Shown here: in pieces, positions 47,030 to 57,007 of the stretch
How positions within the stretch are numbered: the first letter of the stretch is position 1
Layout of the letters: the number at the start of each line of letters is the position of its first letter
Source: Pandoraea pnomenusa
GTDB lineage: Bacteria > Pseudomonadota > Gammaproteobacteria > Burkholderiales > Burkholderiaceae
NCBI RefSeq assembly: GCF_000767615.3
Contig: NZ_CP009553.3
Location: forward strand, 2,852,001 to 2,916,000
DNA length: 64,000 nucleotides
Reading direction: 5' to 3'
Position numbers and translations under genes: made by a program
The notes under the pieces: generated by a model
Told to the model about the DNA's origin: nothing
Databases searched by the model: none
The model's input: the letters and a program-made list of their open reading frames with translations, nothing else

Positions 47030-48364
47030 ATGAACGATACGAACGCGCTGCGCCGGCAAGTCGTTCTCGCCGACCTCCTGCTGGACCGCCAGCGGCTCCT
47101 TCGCGCCCTCAGCCTGGAGTTGCGAACCCCCAGCCCCCCCAACAGCCACAGCGCGCTGGTGGTGCTGCACGTCGGGCGAGGTCAGCGCACGGCGACCAGC
47201 CAATCCGCCGTTTCCGACGCCGATCTGCTCGCGACCATCGCGTTCAGAATCGGCTCGCGTATCCGCCGGCGCGATCTCATTGGCCGGGTATCCGATCAGC
47301 AGATAGCCATCCTCCTGCGCGATCTCGGCAGCCGTGAGGCGGCGGTGCAAGTCACCCGTCGCTTCATCCGCTCGGGCGAGTCGCCGGTGCCGTGCGGCAA
47401 CGGCCTGCTTTACCCGATCCTGTCCGCGGGCATCACGCACCTGCCGCAGGTGCCCGTGTGGCCCGCCACGCTGCTCGAACACACCTCCGACGTCGCCGAT
47501 CAGGCCATCCGCGAGAGCGCGTCGCGCTTTCTTGTCACGGAAGCCCCTTGCGCGCCGACCGAGGGCATCAACCCGCCGGACGAGGCAGGCAACGAACACC
47601 ATTGGCGCAGTGCCATCGGACGCGCGCTGTCGGATTCGGAATTCCGCCTGCATTACCAGCCGCAAATCGATATGCGCACTCACCGGCTCACCGGACTCGA
47701 GGCGCTGATCCGCTGGCAGCGCGACGACGAACTGATCATGCCCGGCGAGTTCATTCCGGCAGCCGAACGGTGCGACGTGATCGGACCGATCGGCGACTGG
47801 ACGCTCCAGGAGGCCTGCCGGCAACTCGATCAGTGGCACAAGGCGGGGGAGGAATACCCGCGCGTGGCCGTCAACCTGTCCGCGCAGCAGATGCGCGTGC
47901 AGACGCTGGAGACCGTGCGTTACGCCCTTCGGCACCATCGCGTGCCGCCGGACAAGCTCGAAATCGAAATCACCGAATCGTCGCTGATCTCGCACCTCGA
48001 CGAAGCCGCCACGTTGATGAACGAACTCGTGGCCATGGGCGTGCGGTTGTCGCTCGACGATTTCGGCACCGGCTATTCGAGTTTCGTGCGTCTGAAACGC
48101 TGGCCGTTCGGCACCGTGAAGATCGATTACCAGTTCGTGGCCGGCGTACTGCTCGGTGGCTACGACACCGAACTCATCCGTGCGATCATCGCCATTGCCC
48201 GCAAGCTCGAAATCGAAACCGTCGCGGAAGGTGTCGAGACCAGCGCGCAACGCGATGCCCTCGCCTCGATGGGCTGCCACGCGTGGCAGGGTTATCATTG
48301 CACACGTCCCCTTCCGCCCGGACACATCGAGACATTCATCCGAGACTGGCACGGGCGCCTGTAA
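47030..48364 (+). CDS. EAL phosphodiesterase with degenerate GGDEF domain
   Basis: 444 residues. The C-terminal half (about 190-435) is an intact EAL domain: EALIRWQRDD near 224, AVNLSAQQM, IEITESSLI, LDDFGTGYSSF, VKIDYQFV and AEGVETSAQ cover metal and substrate ligands, so it should hydrolyse cyclic di-GMP. The first ~170 residues resemble a GGDEF domain whose active site reads SDQQI in place of GGDEF, so this half is probably regulatory. No membrane segment is visible. It ends 18 bp before a diguanylate cyclase gene in the same direction, pairing opposite activities. Confidence 0.9.
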   Translation: MNDTNALRRQVVLADLLLDRQRLLRALSLELRTPSPPNSHSALVVLHVGRGQRTATSQSAVSDADLLATIAFRIGSRIRRRDLIGRVSDQQIAILLRDLGSREAAVQVTRRFIRSGESPVPCGNGLLYPILSAGITHLPQVPVWPATLLEHTSDVADQAIRESASRFLVTEAPCAPTEGINPPDEAGNEHHWRSAIGRALSDSEFRLHYQPQIDMRTHRLTGLEALIRWQRDDELIMPGEFIPAAERCDVIGPIGDWTLQEACRQLDQWHKAGEEYPRVAVNLSAQQMRVQTLETVRYALRHHRVPPDKLEIEITESSLISHLDEAATLMNELVAMGVRLSLDDFGTGYSSFVRLKRWPFGTVKIDYQFVAGVLLGGYDTELIRAIIAIARKLEIETVAEGVETSAQRDALASMGCHAWQGYHCTRPLPPGHIETFIRDWHGRL

Positions 48365-48382
48365 GCGCGTCTGCACCCGCAT

Positions 48383-50065
48383 TTGCCGTTGCTCAACGCT
48401 TTGTTCAATCGCCGCCGCACCGTTTCCGCCCTGCTAAGCGGCACGACCATCCTGCTGGGTGTGCTTGCTGCCTGGGCCTTCTCCCGCTTCGCCGCCGATC
48501 AACTCGTGGCGAGCCGTTCGGCGCGCCTGCTCTTCGAAGAGCGCAGTATCGCCAGCCGGCTGGCTCATGGTACGGTCCATACGGTCAATCAGGACCTGAT
48601 GCTCATTCGCGGCATTCCCCGCGTGCTTGCGCAGATCGGGCAGATTCAGGATGCCGCCGCCGCCATCGACGCCCAACCGGTGAAGCGCCTGCCGCCAAAG
48701 GTGGCCAGACACGCGCTGCTTGCCAACCCGCAACTCAAACCCGTGAACGCGCTGCTGAGCGCCGCGCAACAGTACTTCGGCGCCGATCTCGTCTGGCTGG
48801 GCACGTCCGACGGCGTGACGATCGCCTCGAGCGACGCCGACACGGCGAATCCGCTCGTCGGCGACAACTTCGGCGACCGCGCGTACTTCAATGCGGCCGT
48901 GCTCGGCGGAGCGGGCCAGCAATACGTCATCGGACGCAAGACGGGGCTCCCCGGGATCTACTTCACGGCGCCGGTCTATCACGACGGCCGTCTAGTCGGC
49001 GTGGTGGTGGTCAAGCTCGGCATTCGCAGACTGTCGCACTGGGTGGATACCGGTGCTTCGTTTGTTACGGACCCCAATGGCGTCATCCTGCTCGCCAACG
49101 ATCCGACATTCACCGGCTTGGCCGTGCCCGGCGCCAGGGTCTTCCGCATGACGCCCGACGAACGGCGTCATCTGTACAAGCGGGAAGACTTCACCGTAGT
49201 CCCCATCGAGGCATACGATCTTGCGCCCGGCACGCCCGCGATCTTCCGGCACAGGGGCAGCGGCGACACCGGAAAACACGTGGCCCGTCTCGTTCGCATA
49301 CGCCCGGACAACCAGCCGTTCCTGCTGGAAGCCGAGGTGTCGACCGACGACGATCTCGTGATCTACACCATGAGCGAGGCGCCCACGCTCGGCAGCCTGT
49401 CCATCGAACGCCGCCGCTACGCAGTCCTGGTGTTTGCCTTGCTGCTAAGCTCCGCTGGCGCGCTGTACCTGCTGGTTAGGTACCTGCGTCGAGAAAAACT
49501 TCAACTGTCCGACACTCTCGCCAAGAATGCCGCGCTCGAGCATGAAGTCAAATACGATGCGCTCACAGGGGCGCTGTCGCGCGGCCACTTCCTCAAGCGC
49601 CTGAATTCGGAAGTCGCACGGGCCGAGGCGACCGGCATGCCTGCCTGCGTCATACTCGTGGATCTCGACCATTTCAAGCAGATCAACGACACCTGGGGGC
49701 ATGCACGCGGCGATACGGTTCTGGCCCACTTCGTCCACCTTTGTCACGAATCGTTACGCGAAGATGACATTTGTGGTCGTTTGGGTGGCGAAGAATTCGC
49801 TATCATCCTGAGTGGTGCAACGGAGGCCCGAGCCTTTGAAGCCGCCGAGCGGCTGCGCGACGCCGTTCACACCAGCCGCATTCCCGTCGACGACCGGACG
49901 CTTCAATTCACGATCAGCGCCGGTGTCGCGCAATGGCACCCTCGCGATGACGCCAATGCATGGCTCAGACGTGCCGATGCGGCGCTTTATCTTGCCAAAT
50001 CTCACGGACGCGATCGTTGCGCCCGTGAATCCGACCTCCGGGACCTCACCCGAGGCGGATCGTAA
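48383..50065 (+). CDS. Cache-type sensor diguanylate cyclase
   Basis: 560 residues. An N-terminal helix (ALLSGTTILLGVLAAWAFSRF) and a second near 350-372 (AVLVFALLLSSAGALYLLVRYL) bracket a periplasmic sensor with double-Cache features (FGADLVWLGTSDGVTIASSD, AYFNAAVLGGAGQQYVIGRKTGLPGIYFTAPVY). The cytoplasmic GGDEF domain has GGEEF near 467 and an REDD I-site five residues earlier, so it should be active and product-inhibited. The start is a TTG at 48383; no strong Shine-Dalgarno sequence is visible, which fits coupling to the preceding EAL gene. It likely adjusts cyclic di-GMP in response to a small periplasmic ligand. Confidence 0.9.
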   Translation: MPLLNALFNRRRTVSALLSGTTILLGVLAAWAFSRFAADQLVASRSARLLFEERSIASRLAHGTVHTVNQDLMLIRGIPRVLAQIGQIQDAAAAIDAQPVKRLPPKVARHALLANPQLKPVNALLSAAQQYFGADLVWLGTSDGVTIASSDADTANPLVGDNFGDRAYFNAAVLGGAGQQYVIGRKTGLPGIYFTAPVYHDGRLVGVVVVKLGIRRLSHWVDTGASFVTDPNGVILLANDPTFTGLAVPGARVFRMTPDERRHLYKREDFTVVPIEAYDLAPGTPAIFRHRGSGDTGKHVARLVRIRPDNQPFLLEAEVSTDDDLVIYTMSEAPTLGSLSIERRRYAVLVFALLLSSAGALYLLVRYLRREKLQLSDTLAKNAALEHEVKYDALTGALSRGHFLKRLNSEVARAEATGMPACVILVDLDHFKQINDTWGHARGDTVLAHFVHLCHESLREDDICGRLGGEEFAIILSGATEARAFEAAERLRDAVHTSRIPVDDRTLQFTISAGVAQWHPRDDANAWLRRADAALYLAKSHGRDRCARESDLRDLTRGGS

Positions 50066-50112
50066 CGGACTTCGGGCTCACCGGCCCGGGGTCGCCAACC
50101 CAGACCGGACCG

Positions 50113-51405
50113 ATGCCCAAGACGAATTTCGCCACATTCGCCCCATCGCCGCTGCGCGTCCTGCAATGCGGGGCGACGGCGCTCTGCCTGGCCCTGAGCC
50201 AGACAGCCCACGCCGATCTCTCGCTATTGCAACCGCCACGCGCGCTGGCCGGCGGCGCACCGCTCCAGCTCATCCTGCTCGCCACCCAGGACACCCCCGG
50301 GCGCAAGACGATCAAAGTACCGGCCGAGATCGTCGTGCGCGTCTCCAACGACGACTTCAAGCCCACGCTGCTGCACCTCAAGCGCGCCGCGCTCGAGCCG
50401 TCCGAAGTCACGCTCTCGAACGGCCAGTTTCGGCGCATTTCGTACTCCGCAGTATTGCCCGCCGAATGGCGCGGTTCGGTGCGTATCGAGCCCGTCGACT
50501 GGGATGCATCGACGACCACCATCGTGCTCGATCGGGCCGCGCCGGCAGAGCCGATGGTGGCAGCCGCACCGGCGCCTTCGGGCACGGGCGGTGCATCGTC
50601 GGCCGTGCCCGCCGCCCCTTCGGCTCCTGCCGCCTCCGGCGCATCGGCCGCGGCATCCCCCGACGTGATTGCCCCCACCAGCGACACCGAGTTCGCGCGC
50701 ATCTCGTCCAATGAGCCGATGTACATTGCCTTTGGGAAGAACGGCGATGCCAATGCGCGCTTCCAGTTGAGCTTCAAGTTCCACATCCTGAAGCCGGACA
50801 ATCCGACGTCGAAGGCCTTCCTCGACAATCTGTATTTCGGCTATACCCAACTGTCGATCTGGGATCTCGAAGCCGAATCGGCCCCGTTCCGGGATTCGAA
50901 CTACCGGCCGAGTCTGTTCTACTACGTCCCCGATACCGGCGTACGCGCCGGCTGGTTTTCGTCGCTGGGCGTCGCCGCCGGGTTCGAGCACGAATCCAAT
51001 GGCAAGGCCGGCACCGATTCCCGAAGCATTAACACGGTGTTCGTCAAACCCATCTTCAAGTTCGGCAATCTGTCCGACTATCACTGGACGATCGCGCCAA
51101 AGTTCTATGCGTATGTCGAGAAAAAAGACAACCCCGACATCCAGAACTATCGCGGCTACATGGATCTGCTTGTTTTGTGGGGCAAGCCGAACGGTTGGCA
51201 GATCGGCGCAACGCTGCGCAAGGGCATGAAACGCAACTACGGCAGTGTGGACGTTCAGGTGACGTATCCCCTGGGCAAGCTGATCCCAGGAACCGGCGGC
51301 TATCTCTGGCTCGGTTACTTCACAGGCTACGGCGAAGACATGCTCGACTACAACCGGCATTCGCCGTCACAGGTGCGGATCGGTTACAGCGTATTCCGTT
51401 GGTAG
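50113..51405 (+). CDS. pldA: Outer-membrane phospholipase A with N-terminal extension
   Basis: 430 residues. A signal peptide (cleavage near SQTAHA-DL) leads to an extra region of about 100 residues, then an Ala/Pro-rich linker near 140-180, then the PldA barrel (about 195-430). GFEHESNGKAGTDSRS holds the His-Ser-Asn active-site block of OMPLA, which removes fatty acids from phospholipids that reach the outer leaflet. Classical PldA is about 270-290 residues, so this protein carries a substantial additional domain. It ends with FRW, an outer-membrane-type terminus. It follows the cyclase gene by 47 bp. Confidence 0.88.
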   Translation: MPKTNFATFAPSPLRVLQCGATALCLALSQTAHADLSLLQPPRALAGGAPLQLILLATQDTPGRKTIKVPAEIVVRVSNDDFKPTLLHLKRAALEPSEVTLSNGQFRRISYSAVLPAEWRGSVRIEPVDWDASTTTIVLDRAAPAEPMVAAAPAPSGTGGASSAVPAAPSAPAASGASAAASPDVIAPTSDTEFARISSNEPMYIAFGKNGDANARFQLSFKFHILKPDNPTSKAFLDNLYFGYTQLSIWDLEAESAPFRDSNYRPSLFYYVPDTGVRAGWFSSLGVAAGFEHESNGKAGTDSRSINTVFVKPIFKFGNLSDYHWTIAPKFYAYVEKKDNPDIQNYRGYMDLLVLWGKPNGWQIGATLRKGMKRNYGSVDVQVTYPLGKLIPGTGGYLWLGYFTGYGEDMLDYNRHSPSQVRIGYSVFRW

Positions 51406-51566
51406 CCCCGCCGCGGCAACGGCAACCATCGCCCGTCTACCCCAAATCCGTCCGCAATGTCCACCCGTCGCCCCCCGGACATAGGGAGAATCGAAACCGG
51501 CATCGCCATCGGTGAGATAATGGCGCGACGCCACCCTCCCTCGCAGCCCAATCCGAAATATCCTTT

Positions 51567-51782
51567 ATGTCCGAACTGCACGACCGCCCCGACAGCCCTT
51601 GTATTGGCGTTTGCTCGACGCTCTTCGACGACGTCTGCAAGGGGTGCGGCCGCACCGCCTCCGAAGTGTCCAACTGGGTGTTCTTCAGCGACGAGGAGAA
51701 AGCGGCCGTGTGGGAACGCATCACGCGCGACGGCACGGCCATGCGTTTCTGCGACAACGGCGCTACGACTTCGCCGACTTGA
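51567..51782 (+). CDS. DUF1289 small cysteine protein
   Basis: 71 residues. The start [28 protein letters not shown] is the DUF1289 pattern with four cysteines (C-x3-C and C-x2-C), likely binding metal. The function of the family is unknown. ATG 51567 is the only consistent start. Its last 20 bp overlap the end of the convergent aldehyde dehydrogenase gene, an unusual tail-to-tail overlap that both reading frames tolerate. Confidence 0.85.
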   Translation: MSELHDRPDSPCIGVCSTLFDDVCKGCGRTASEVSNWVFFSDEEKAAVWERITRDGTAMRFCDNGATTSPT

Positions 51783-53196
51783 ACTGAAGCGACTTGTATT
51801 CGAGGAATTCCTCGAAGCCATAGACACCGTTCTCACGGCCATGCCCGGACTGCTTGAAACCGCCGAACGGTGCCTGAACGTTGAACTCCCCGCCGTTGAT
51901 GTCGACCTGCCCCGTGCGGATCTGACGCGCCACGCGCACCGCCCGCGCCTCGTCGCCTGACCACACGCCTCCGCCCAATCCGTAGATCGAGTCGTTGGCA
52001 ATGCGCACGGCATCGGCCTCGTCCTGATAGGTGATGATCGACAATACCGGGCCGAAAATTTCCTCCTGCGCCACGGTCGCGTCCGGCGTGACACGCCCCA
52101 ACACCGTCGGCTGCACGAAAAAACCCGCTTCGAAGCCTTCGGGCACGGCATCGCCGCCGGCAATCAGTTCCGCCCCCTCCGCCAATCCCTTGCGAATGTA
52201 GTGCTGCACGCGCTCGCGTTGTGCCGCCGAAGCCAGCGGCCCAAGGCGCGTCGTTTCCTCGCGCGGGTCGCCCAGCGTGAAGCGCGCAACGGCATCCTTC
52301 ACCAGCGCCTTGACCTCGTCGTAGCGCGACGCCGGCACCAACATGCGCGTATGCGCCGAGCAGGTTTGCCCCGAATTGAGATAGCAGGCGTTGAGCGTCC
52401 CCTTCACCGCCGCGGCAAAGTCGGCATCGTCGAGCACCACGGATGCCGACTTCCCGCCCAACTCCAGTGCTACGCGCTTGACCGTTTGCGACGCCACTTC
52501 GGATACGCGCTTGCCCGCTCGCGTCGACCCGGTAAACGAGACCATGTCGACATCCGGATGACGTGCCAGCACTTCGCCAACGACCGGGCCGAGTCCCGTG
52601 ACCAGGTTGAATACGCCAGCCGGCAAGCCCGATTCGGCGATCACCTCGGCAAGAATGAAGGCATTGAACGGCGCCACTTCGGACGGCTTGAGCACCACCG
52701 TGCAACCGGCCGCCAGCGCCGGCGCCACCTTGAGCGTGATCTGGTTCAACGGGTAGTTCCACGGCGTGATCGCCCCGACAACCCCCACCGGTTCGCGCAC
52801 CACCAGCGAATTGCCGACGCGCGCCTCGAACTCGAACGTCTGCGCCAACTCCGCGTACTTGTTCCAGTGATACACGGGCCCACCGACCTGAATCGCACGC
52901 ACCAGCTTGATCGGCATGCCGGTCTCGCCGGTCATGACCTCGGCCAACGCGTCGGTGCGGGCCTTCAGGCCCGCCGCGATCTTGCGCAGGTAACCCGCTC
53001 GTTCCGCCGGCGTCGTTGCCGCCCAGGCATCGCGCGCCTTGCGCGCTGCGGCGATGGCCGCCTCCGCATCGGCCGCATCGCCTTCGGGAATGCGGCCCAT
53101 GAGCGTGCCATCGGCCGAGTGAAAGACGTCCAGCGTGCCGCGCCCGATCGGGGCAACCCATTGACCGTCGATGAAAAACTTGTCGTACGTCATCAT
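51763..53196 (-). CDS. NAD(P)-dependent aldehyde dehydrogenase
   Basis: 477 residues. It oxidises an aldehyde to the acid with NAD(P). The catalytic Cys is in [12 protein letters not shown] and the general-base Glu is in [23 protein letters not shown] and [12 protein letters not shown] are also typical. The coenzyme region ([20 protein letters not shown]) is intact. ATG 53196 has AGGAG 7 nt upstream; ATG 53193 is next. The substrate is not readable. It stands alone, overlapping the DUF1289 gene by 20 bp at its end. Confidence 0.93.
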   Translation of the reverse strand: MMTYDKFFIDGQWVAPIGRGTLDVFHSADGTLMGRIPEGDAADAEAAIAAARKARDAWAATTPAERAGYLRKIAAGLKARTDALAEVMTGETGMPIKLVRAIQVGGPVYHWNKYAELAQTFEFEARVGNSLVVREPVGVVGAITPWNYPLNQITLKVAPALAAGCTVVLKPSEVAPFNAFILAEVIAESGLPAGVFNLVTGLGPVVGEVLARHPDVDMVSFTGSTRAGKRVSEVASQTVKRVALELGGKSASVVLDDADFAAAVKGTLNACYLNSGQTCSAHTRMLVPASRYDEVKALVKDAVARFTLGDPREETTRLGPLASAAQRERVQHYIRKGLAEGAELIAGGDAVPEGFEAGFFVQPTVLGRVTPDATVAQEEIFGPVLSIITYQDEADAVRIANDSIYGLGGGVWSGDEARAVRVARQIRTGQVDINGGEFNVQAPFGGFKQSGHGRENGVYGFEEFLEYKSLQFKSAKS

Positions 53197-53420
53197 GCAA
53201 TGTCTCCTGAAGGGAGTTCCGCAACGAACACCCATTGTAGTGCGCCCACCCCGCGCTTTCGCCACTTCGCGCCGAAATCGGCGAAGGCCGATACGCGACT
53301 TCCGCTATTCCCAGGAGGCCATCAGACAGAAAGCGCGGTTGCAACGTCTGCCCCGGCGCCAGTGCGCCATGCACGCGGTGGGTCGATATCGGCCGGATGG
53401 TGCACGGATTTCACCCGCAA

Positions 53421-53456
53421 ACAAAAACGGGGCGCCTGCCATGCAAGCGCCCCGTC
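53421..53456 (-). terminator. Terminator downstream of the ABC-F gene
   Basis: ACGGGGCGC (53427-53435) pairs with GCGCCCCGT (53447-53455) around 11 nt. On the minus strand the stem is followed by TTTTTG, so it ends transcription of the ABC-F gene, whose stop is at 53540. The rest of the 343-bp gap (53197-53539) holds the aldehyde dehydrogenase leader and no recognised gene. Confidence 0.8.
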
Positions 53457-53539
53457 AGGGGACCCCACCTGTCGCGCCCGGTCGGCAACCCGGCACACAC
53501 GACGCGCACCAGGATGCTTTCGCCGATTCCGGAGACGCC

Positions 53540-55135
53540 TTAGACCTCGACGCCCTGGCTCGCCAGGTATTCGTCGTAAGTGCCCTGGTAATCGACCAGG
53601 GTGCCGTCGCTCTTCACTTCGATCACGCGCGTGGCGAGGCCCGACACGAATTCACGGTCGTGCGACACGAAGACCAGCGTCCCCGGATACTTGTCGAGCG
53701 CGATCTGCAGCGATTCGATCGATTCCATGTCCATGTGGTTGGTGGGCTCGTCCATCATCAGCACGTTGTGGCGGCCCAACATCAGCTTGCCCCAGATCAT
53801 GCGCCCCTTCTCGCCGCCGGAGAGCACGCGAACCGACTTGCGCACATCGTCACCGCCGAAGAGCAGCCGACCGAGCGAGCCGCGGATCACCTGGTCGTCG
53901 TCGCCCTCCTTGCCCCACTGCGTCATCCAGTCGGTCAGCGTGACGTCTTCCGGGAACGCCTCGGACGTGTCCTGCGGCATGTAACCGATGTTGGCGTTTT
54001 CGGCCCACTTCACGTTACCCGCGTCGATCGGCAAATCGGTCATCAGACTGCGCAGCAGCGTCGTCTTGCCGGCACCGTTCTCGCCGATGATCGCGACGCG
54101 TTCGCCGGCACGCACCGCGCCCGTGAAGTTCTTGAAGATCTGACGGTCGTAAGCCTTCGAGATCCCTTCGAATTCGAACGCAAGGTTGTGCAGCTTCTTC
54201 TCGAACTCGAAGCGGATGAACGGGTTCTGGCGCGAGGACGGCTTGACGTCCTCGACCTTGATCTTGTCGATCTGCTTGAGACGGCTCGTCGCCTGACGCG
54301 CCTTCGACTTGTTCGCCGAGAAGCGACGCACGAAATCCTGAAGGTCGGAGATGCGTTCCTTCGCCTTCGTGTTCGCTGCCATCTGCCGCTCGCGGGCCTG
54401 CGCCGACGCCAGCATGTAGTCGTCGTAGTTGCCCGGATAGATGGTCAGCGTGCCGTAATCCATATCGGCCATGTGCGTGCACACGGCGTTCAGGAAGTGG
54501 CGATCGTGCGAAATGATGATCATGGTGGAATTACGCTCGTTGAGCACGTCTTCCAGCCAGCGGATCGTGTTGATGTCCAGGTTGTTGGTCGGTTCGTCGA
54601 GCAGCAGCACGTCCGGATTCGAGAACAGCGCCTGCGCCAGCAGCACACGCAGCTTCCAGCCAGGCGCGACGTTGCTCATCAGCCCCTGGTGCTGGTCCGT
54701 CGGGATGCCCACGCCCAGCAGCAGTTCGCCGGCACGCGCCTCGGCGGTGTAACCGTCGTACTCGGCGAACTTCGCCTCGAGCTCGGCGGCGTGCATGTAG
54801 TCGTCGTCCGTGGCTTCCGGATTCGCGTAGATGGCATCGCGCTCGCTCATGGCGGCCCACATTTCGGTGTGCCCCATCATCACGACGTCGAGCACGCGCA
54901 TGTCTTCATACGCGAACTGGTCCTGCTTGAGCTTGCCCAGACGCACGTTCGGTTCGAGCATGACATTGCCGCTGCTCGGCTCCAGATCCCCGCCCAAAAT
55001 CTTCATGAATGTCGACTTGCCGCAACCGTTGGCGCCGATCAGGCCGTAGCGGTTACCCCCGCCAAATTTGACGGAGATGTTCTCGAAGAGCGGCTTGGCG
55101 CCGAATTGCATCGTGATATTGGCAGTAGACAGCAC
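53540..55135 (-). CDS. ybiT: ABC-F translation factor, YbiT-type
   Basis: 531 residues, as E. coli YbiT (530). The start [21 protein letters not shown] matches the YbiT N-terminus closely. Two ATPase modules are complete: Walker A GANGCGKS and GENGAGKT, and Walker [13 protein letters not shown] and [12 protein letters not shown], with LSGGEKGR in the second half. The interdomain linker (~245-320) is charged and helical, as in ABC-F proteins that enter the ribosomal E site. It has no membrane part and would adjust translation. GTG 55135 is the start; longer frames upstream have no homology. Confidence 0.93.
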   Translation of the reverse strand: MLSTANITMQFGAKPLFENISVKFGGGNRYGLIGANGCGKSTFMKILGGDLEPSSGNVMLEPNVRLGKLKQDQFAYEDMRVLDVVMMGHTEMWAAMSERDAIYANPEATDDDYMHAAELEAKFAEYDGYTAEARAGELLLGVGIPTDQHQGLMSNVAPGWKLRVLLAQALFSNPDVLLLDEPTNNLDINTIRWLEDVLNERNSTMIIISHDRHFLNAVCTHMADMDYGTLTIYPGNYDDYMLASAQARERQMAANTKAKERISDLQDFVRRFSANKSKARQATSRLKQIDKIKVEDVKPSSRQNPFIRFEFEKKLHNLAFEFEGISKAYDRQIFKNFTGAVRAGERVAIIGENGAGKTTLLRSLMTDLPIDAGNVKWAENANIGYMPQDTSEAFPEDVTLTDWMTQWGKEGDDDQVIRGSLGRLLFGGDDVRKSVRVLSGGEKGRMIWGKLMLGRHNVLMMDEPTNHMDMESIESLQIALDKYPGTLVFVSHDREFVSGLATRVIEVKSDGTLVDYQGTYDEYLASQGVEV

Positions 55136-55427
55136 AGGCGGTATCCGGGAGATGAGGTGCGGTGGCACAAAATTGCACCACGAAACCGGACATTTTAACA
55201 CCGATGCGTGTCGTGCGCCCCCTGCGCCCCCTCCCGTCCTGTGAACGTTCCCAAATTTGACGCGCAGCACGGACACGGGCGCCCACCGGCCTTAGGCTGC
55301 CTCGCGCCGTCACGGCTCGCTCGCTCCGACGACGCCTCGCGTCGGGGGCGACAAGGCCCCCCGGTCCAATGCCCCGGTGCCACCGAGCGGTCGCACCGGC
55401 GACACCACCCTGTCAGAGAACCTTCAC

Positions 55428-55673
55428 ATGACTGTCAACCTCGGCGCGACGTCGCCTTCCCACCTGTCACACCTGTCACGCCACATGCGCCACGTGCGCC
55501 CGCAGCCTCCCCAGTGCCCCTCTCGCCCGACGCGCACCGAACGGCAGCCGCTGTCGTTGCCGGCGGGTAGCGCAGACAATTCCGCTCAGGCATCCGTCCC
55601 GACCGCGCCATCGGTCCAGCCGGCTCGACCGGTGCCACCGGCCGTCGACGCGGCCCGCGCCGCCCAGGAGTGA
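55428..55673 (+). CDS. Possible small protein of unknown function
   Basis: 81 residues, low confidence. An open frame from ATG 55428 with GC-rich third positions encodes a Pro/Ala/Ser/His-rich protein (HLSHLSRHMRHVRPQPP, then PAVDAARAAQE), with no family I recognise. A weak GAGA stands upstream, and a terminator follows at 55713-55742. The remainder of 55136-55781 has no other recognised feature. It may be noncoding. Confidence 0.25.
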   Translation: MTVNLGATSPSHLSHLSRHMRHVRPQPPQCPSRPTRTERQPLSLPAGSADNSAQASVPTAPSVQPARPVPPAVDAARAAQE

Positions 55674-55712
55674 TCAGCGGCGTCGACAAGCCGCAGCGGC
55701 GTTCAGCACCAT

Positions 55713-55742
55713 AAAAAAACCGCCGGCAAGACCGGCGGTTTT
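55713..55742. terminator. Bidirectional rho-independent terminator
   Basis: AAAACCGCCGG (55716-55726) pairs with CCGGCGGTTTT (55732-55742) around CAAGA. It sits 40 bp past the stop of the purine-binding protein gene and can end that transcript; the A-tract on the left serves the minus strand. Confidence 0.9.
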
Positions 55743-55781
55743 CCGTCATCGCGCTGCGCCGTCGCAAGACGGCCCACTGGC

Positions 55782-56930
55782 TCACTGCTTCGGTAGCGAG
55801 CCTTCCACGCCCTCGACGAACCAGTTGATCTGGTGCTTCTCGTCGTCGTTGAGCGTCTTGCCGGCCGGCACGATTTCCTTGCCGTCCTGCCCCTTGATCG
55901 GGCCGGTGAACGGGTCGTACTTGCCGTCTCGGATCGCGTCGTGGCGTGCGGTCACGGCCTTGCGCACCGCTTCAGGCACCGCCTTGTCGTTGATCGCCAC
56001 CAGGTTGATCTCGTCTTCCTTGATGCCACCCCAGACCGGCGTGTTCTTCCACGATCCCTGCATCACTTCCTCGACCGTGCGGACGTAGTACTTGCTCCAG
56101 TCGATGGCGGCCGACGCCAGATGCGCATTCGGGCCGAACTTGCTCATGTCCGAGTCCCAGCCGAAGGCGTGGATCTTCTTCTCTTCGGCCACTTGCATGA
56201 CCACAGCCGAGTCGACGTTCTGCATCAGTACGTCGGCGCCCTGACCCACGAGCGATTCAGCGGCCTGACGCTCCTTGCCCGGGTCGAACCAGCTGTTGAT
56301 CCATACGACCTTCACCTTGACCTTCGGATTGACTTCGCGCGCGGCAATGGTGAAGGCATCGATGTTGCGGATCACCTCGGGAATCGGCACCGATGCCACG
56401 TAGCCGATCACGTTGGTCTTGGTCACATGACCGCCGACCACGCCCGCCAGATGCGCGCCTTCATACGTGCGCACGTCGTACGTGCCGAGATTTGGCGCGG
56501 TCTTGAAGCCGGTGGCGTGCTCGAACGTCACATCGGGAAAGTCAGCCGCGGTCTTGACCATCGAATCCATGTAACCGAACGACGTGCCGAAAATCAGCTT
56601 GTTGCCCTTGCTCGCGAGATCGCGGAACACGCGCTCGGAGTCGGCGCCCTCGGGCACGTTCTCCACCCGGGTCACGCTCACCTTGTCGCCGAACTTGGCC
56701 TCGACGGCCCTGGCGCCCTGCTCGTGGGCATAGGTCCAGCCCGCGTCGCCCGGGTTGCCGATGTAGACAAATGCCACGCCCATGGGGCCCTTGCCCGCCG
56801 CGGCGGCCGACGCCTGCGCATCCGAAGCTGCCGCCGGCGCACTGGCCGTGTTGTTCTCCTGCTTGCCGCAGGCGCTCACCAGCATGGCCGCCGCCAGGCT
56901 GGCCATCGTGATCAGGACTTTACGTCGCAT
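55782..56930 (-). CDS. BMP-type purine nucleoside-binding lipoprotein
   Basis: 382 residues. A lipoprotein signal (MRRKVLITMASLAAAMLVSAC, lipobox LVSAC) is followed by an Ala/Ser-rich linker and a BMP-family binding domain (VAFVYIGNPGDAGWTYAHEQGA, KLIFGTSFGYMDSMV, DVLMQNVDSAVVMQVAEEKKIHAFGWDSDMS). Related proteins bind nucleosides such as guanosine and deliver them to the BmpDEFG/NupABCD-type importer. It is the last gene of the transporter operon (the ATPase and two permease genes precede it). ATG 56930 has AGGAGAGAATCG upstream. The purine role is strengthened by the neighbouring deaminase and nucleobase permease. Confidence 0.92.
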   Translation of the reverse strand: MRRKVLITMASLAAAMLVSACGKQENNTASAPAAASDAQASAAAAGKGPMGVAFVYIGNPGDAGWTYAHEQGARAVEAKFGDKVSVTRVENVPEGADSERVFRDLASKGNKLIFGTSFGYMDSMVKTAADFPDVTFEHATGFKTAPNLGTYDVRTYEGAHLAGVVGGHVTKTNVIGYVASVPIPEVIRNIDAFTIAAREVNPKVKVKVVWINSWFDPGKERQAAESLVGQGADVLMQNVDSAVVMQVAEEKKIHAFGWDSDMSKFGPNAHLASAAIDWSKYYVRTVEEVMQGSWKNTPVWGGIKEDEINLVAINDKAVPEAVRKAVTARHDAIRDGKYDPFTGPIKGQDGKEIVPAGKTLNDDEKHQINWFVEGVEGSLPKQ

Positions 56931-57007
56931 CGATTCTCTCCTCGTCATCGATTGTTTCAGGTTGATTCTGTTGTCGCACACCGAACGGGCACCGCCGGCC
57001 CGGGGTG

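Noticed and set aside
47392..49479. Plus-strand frame overlapping the EAL and cyclase genes
   Set aside because: It is a shifted frame across two genes that have intact domains; the product is Arg/Pro-rich without homology features.
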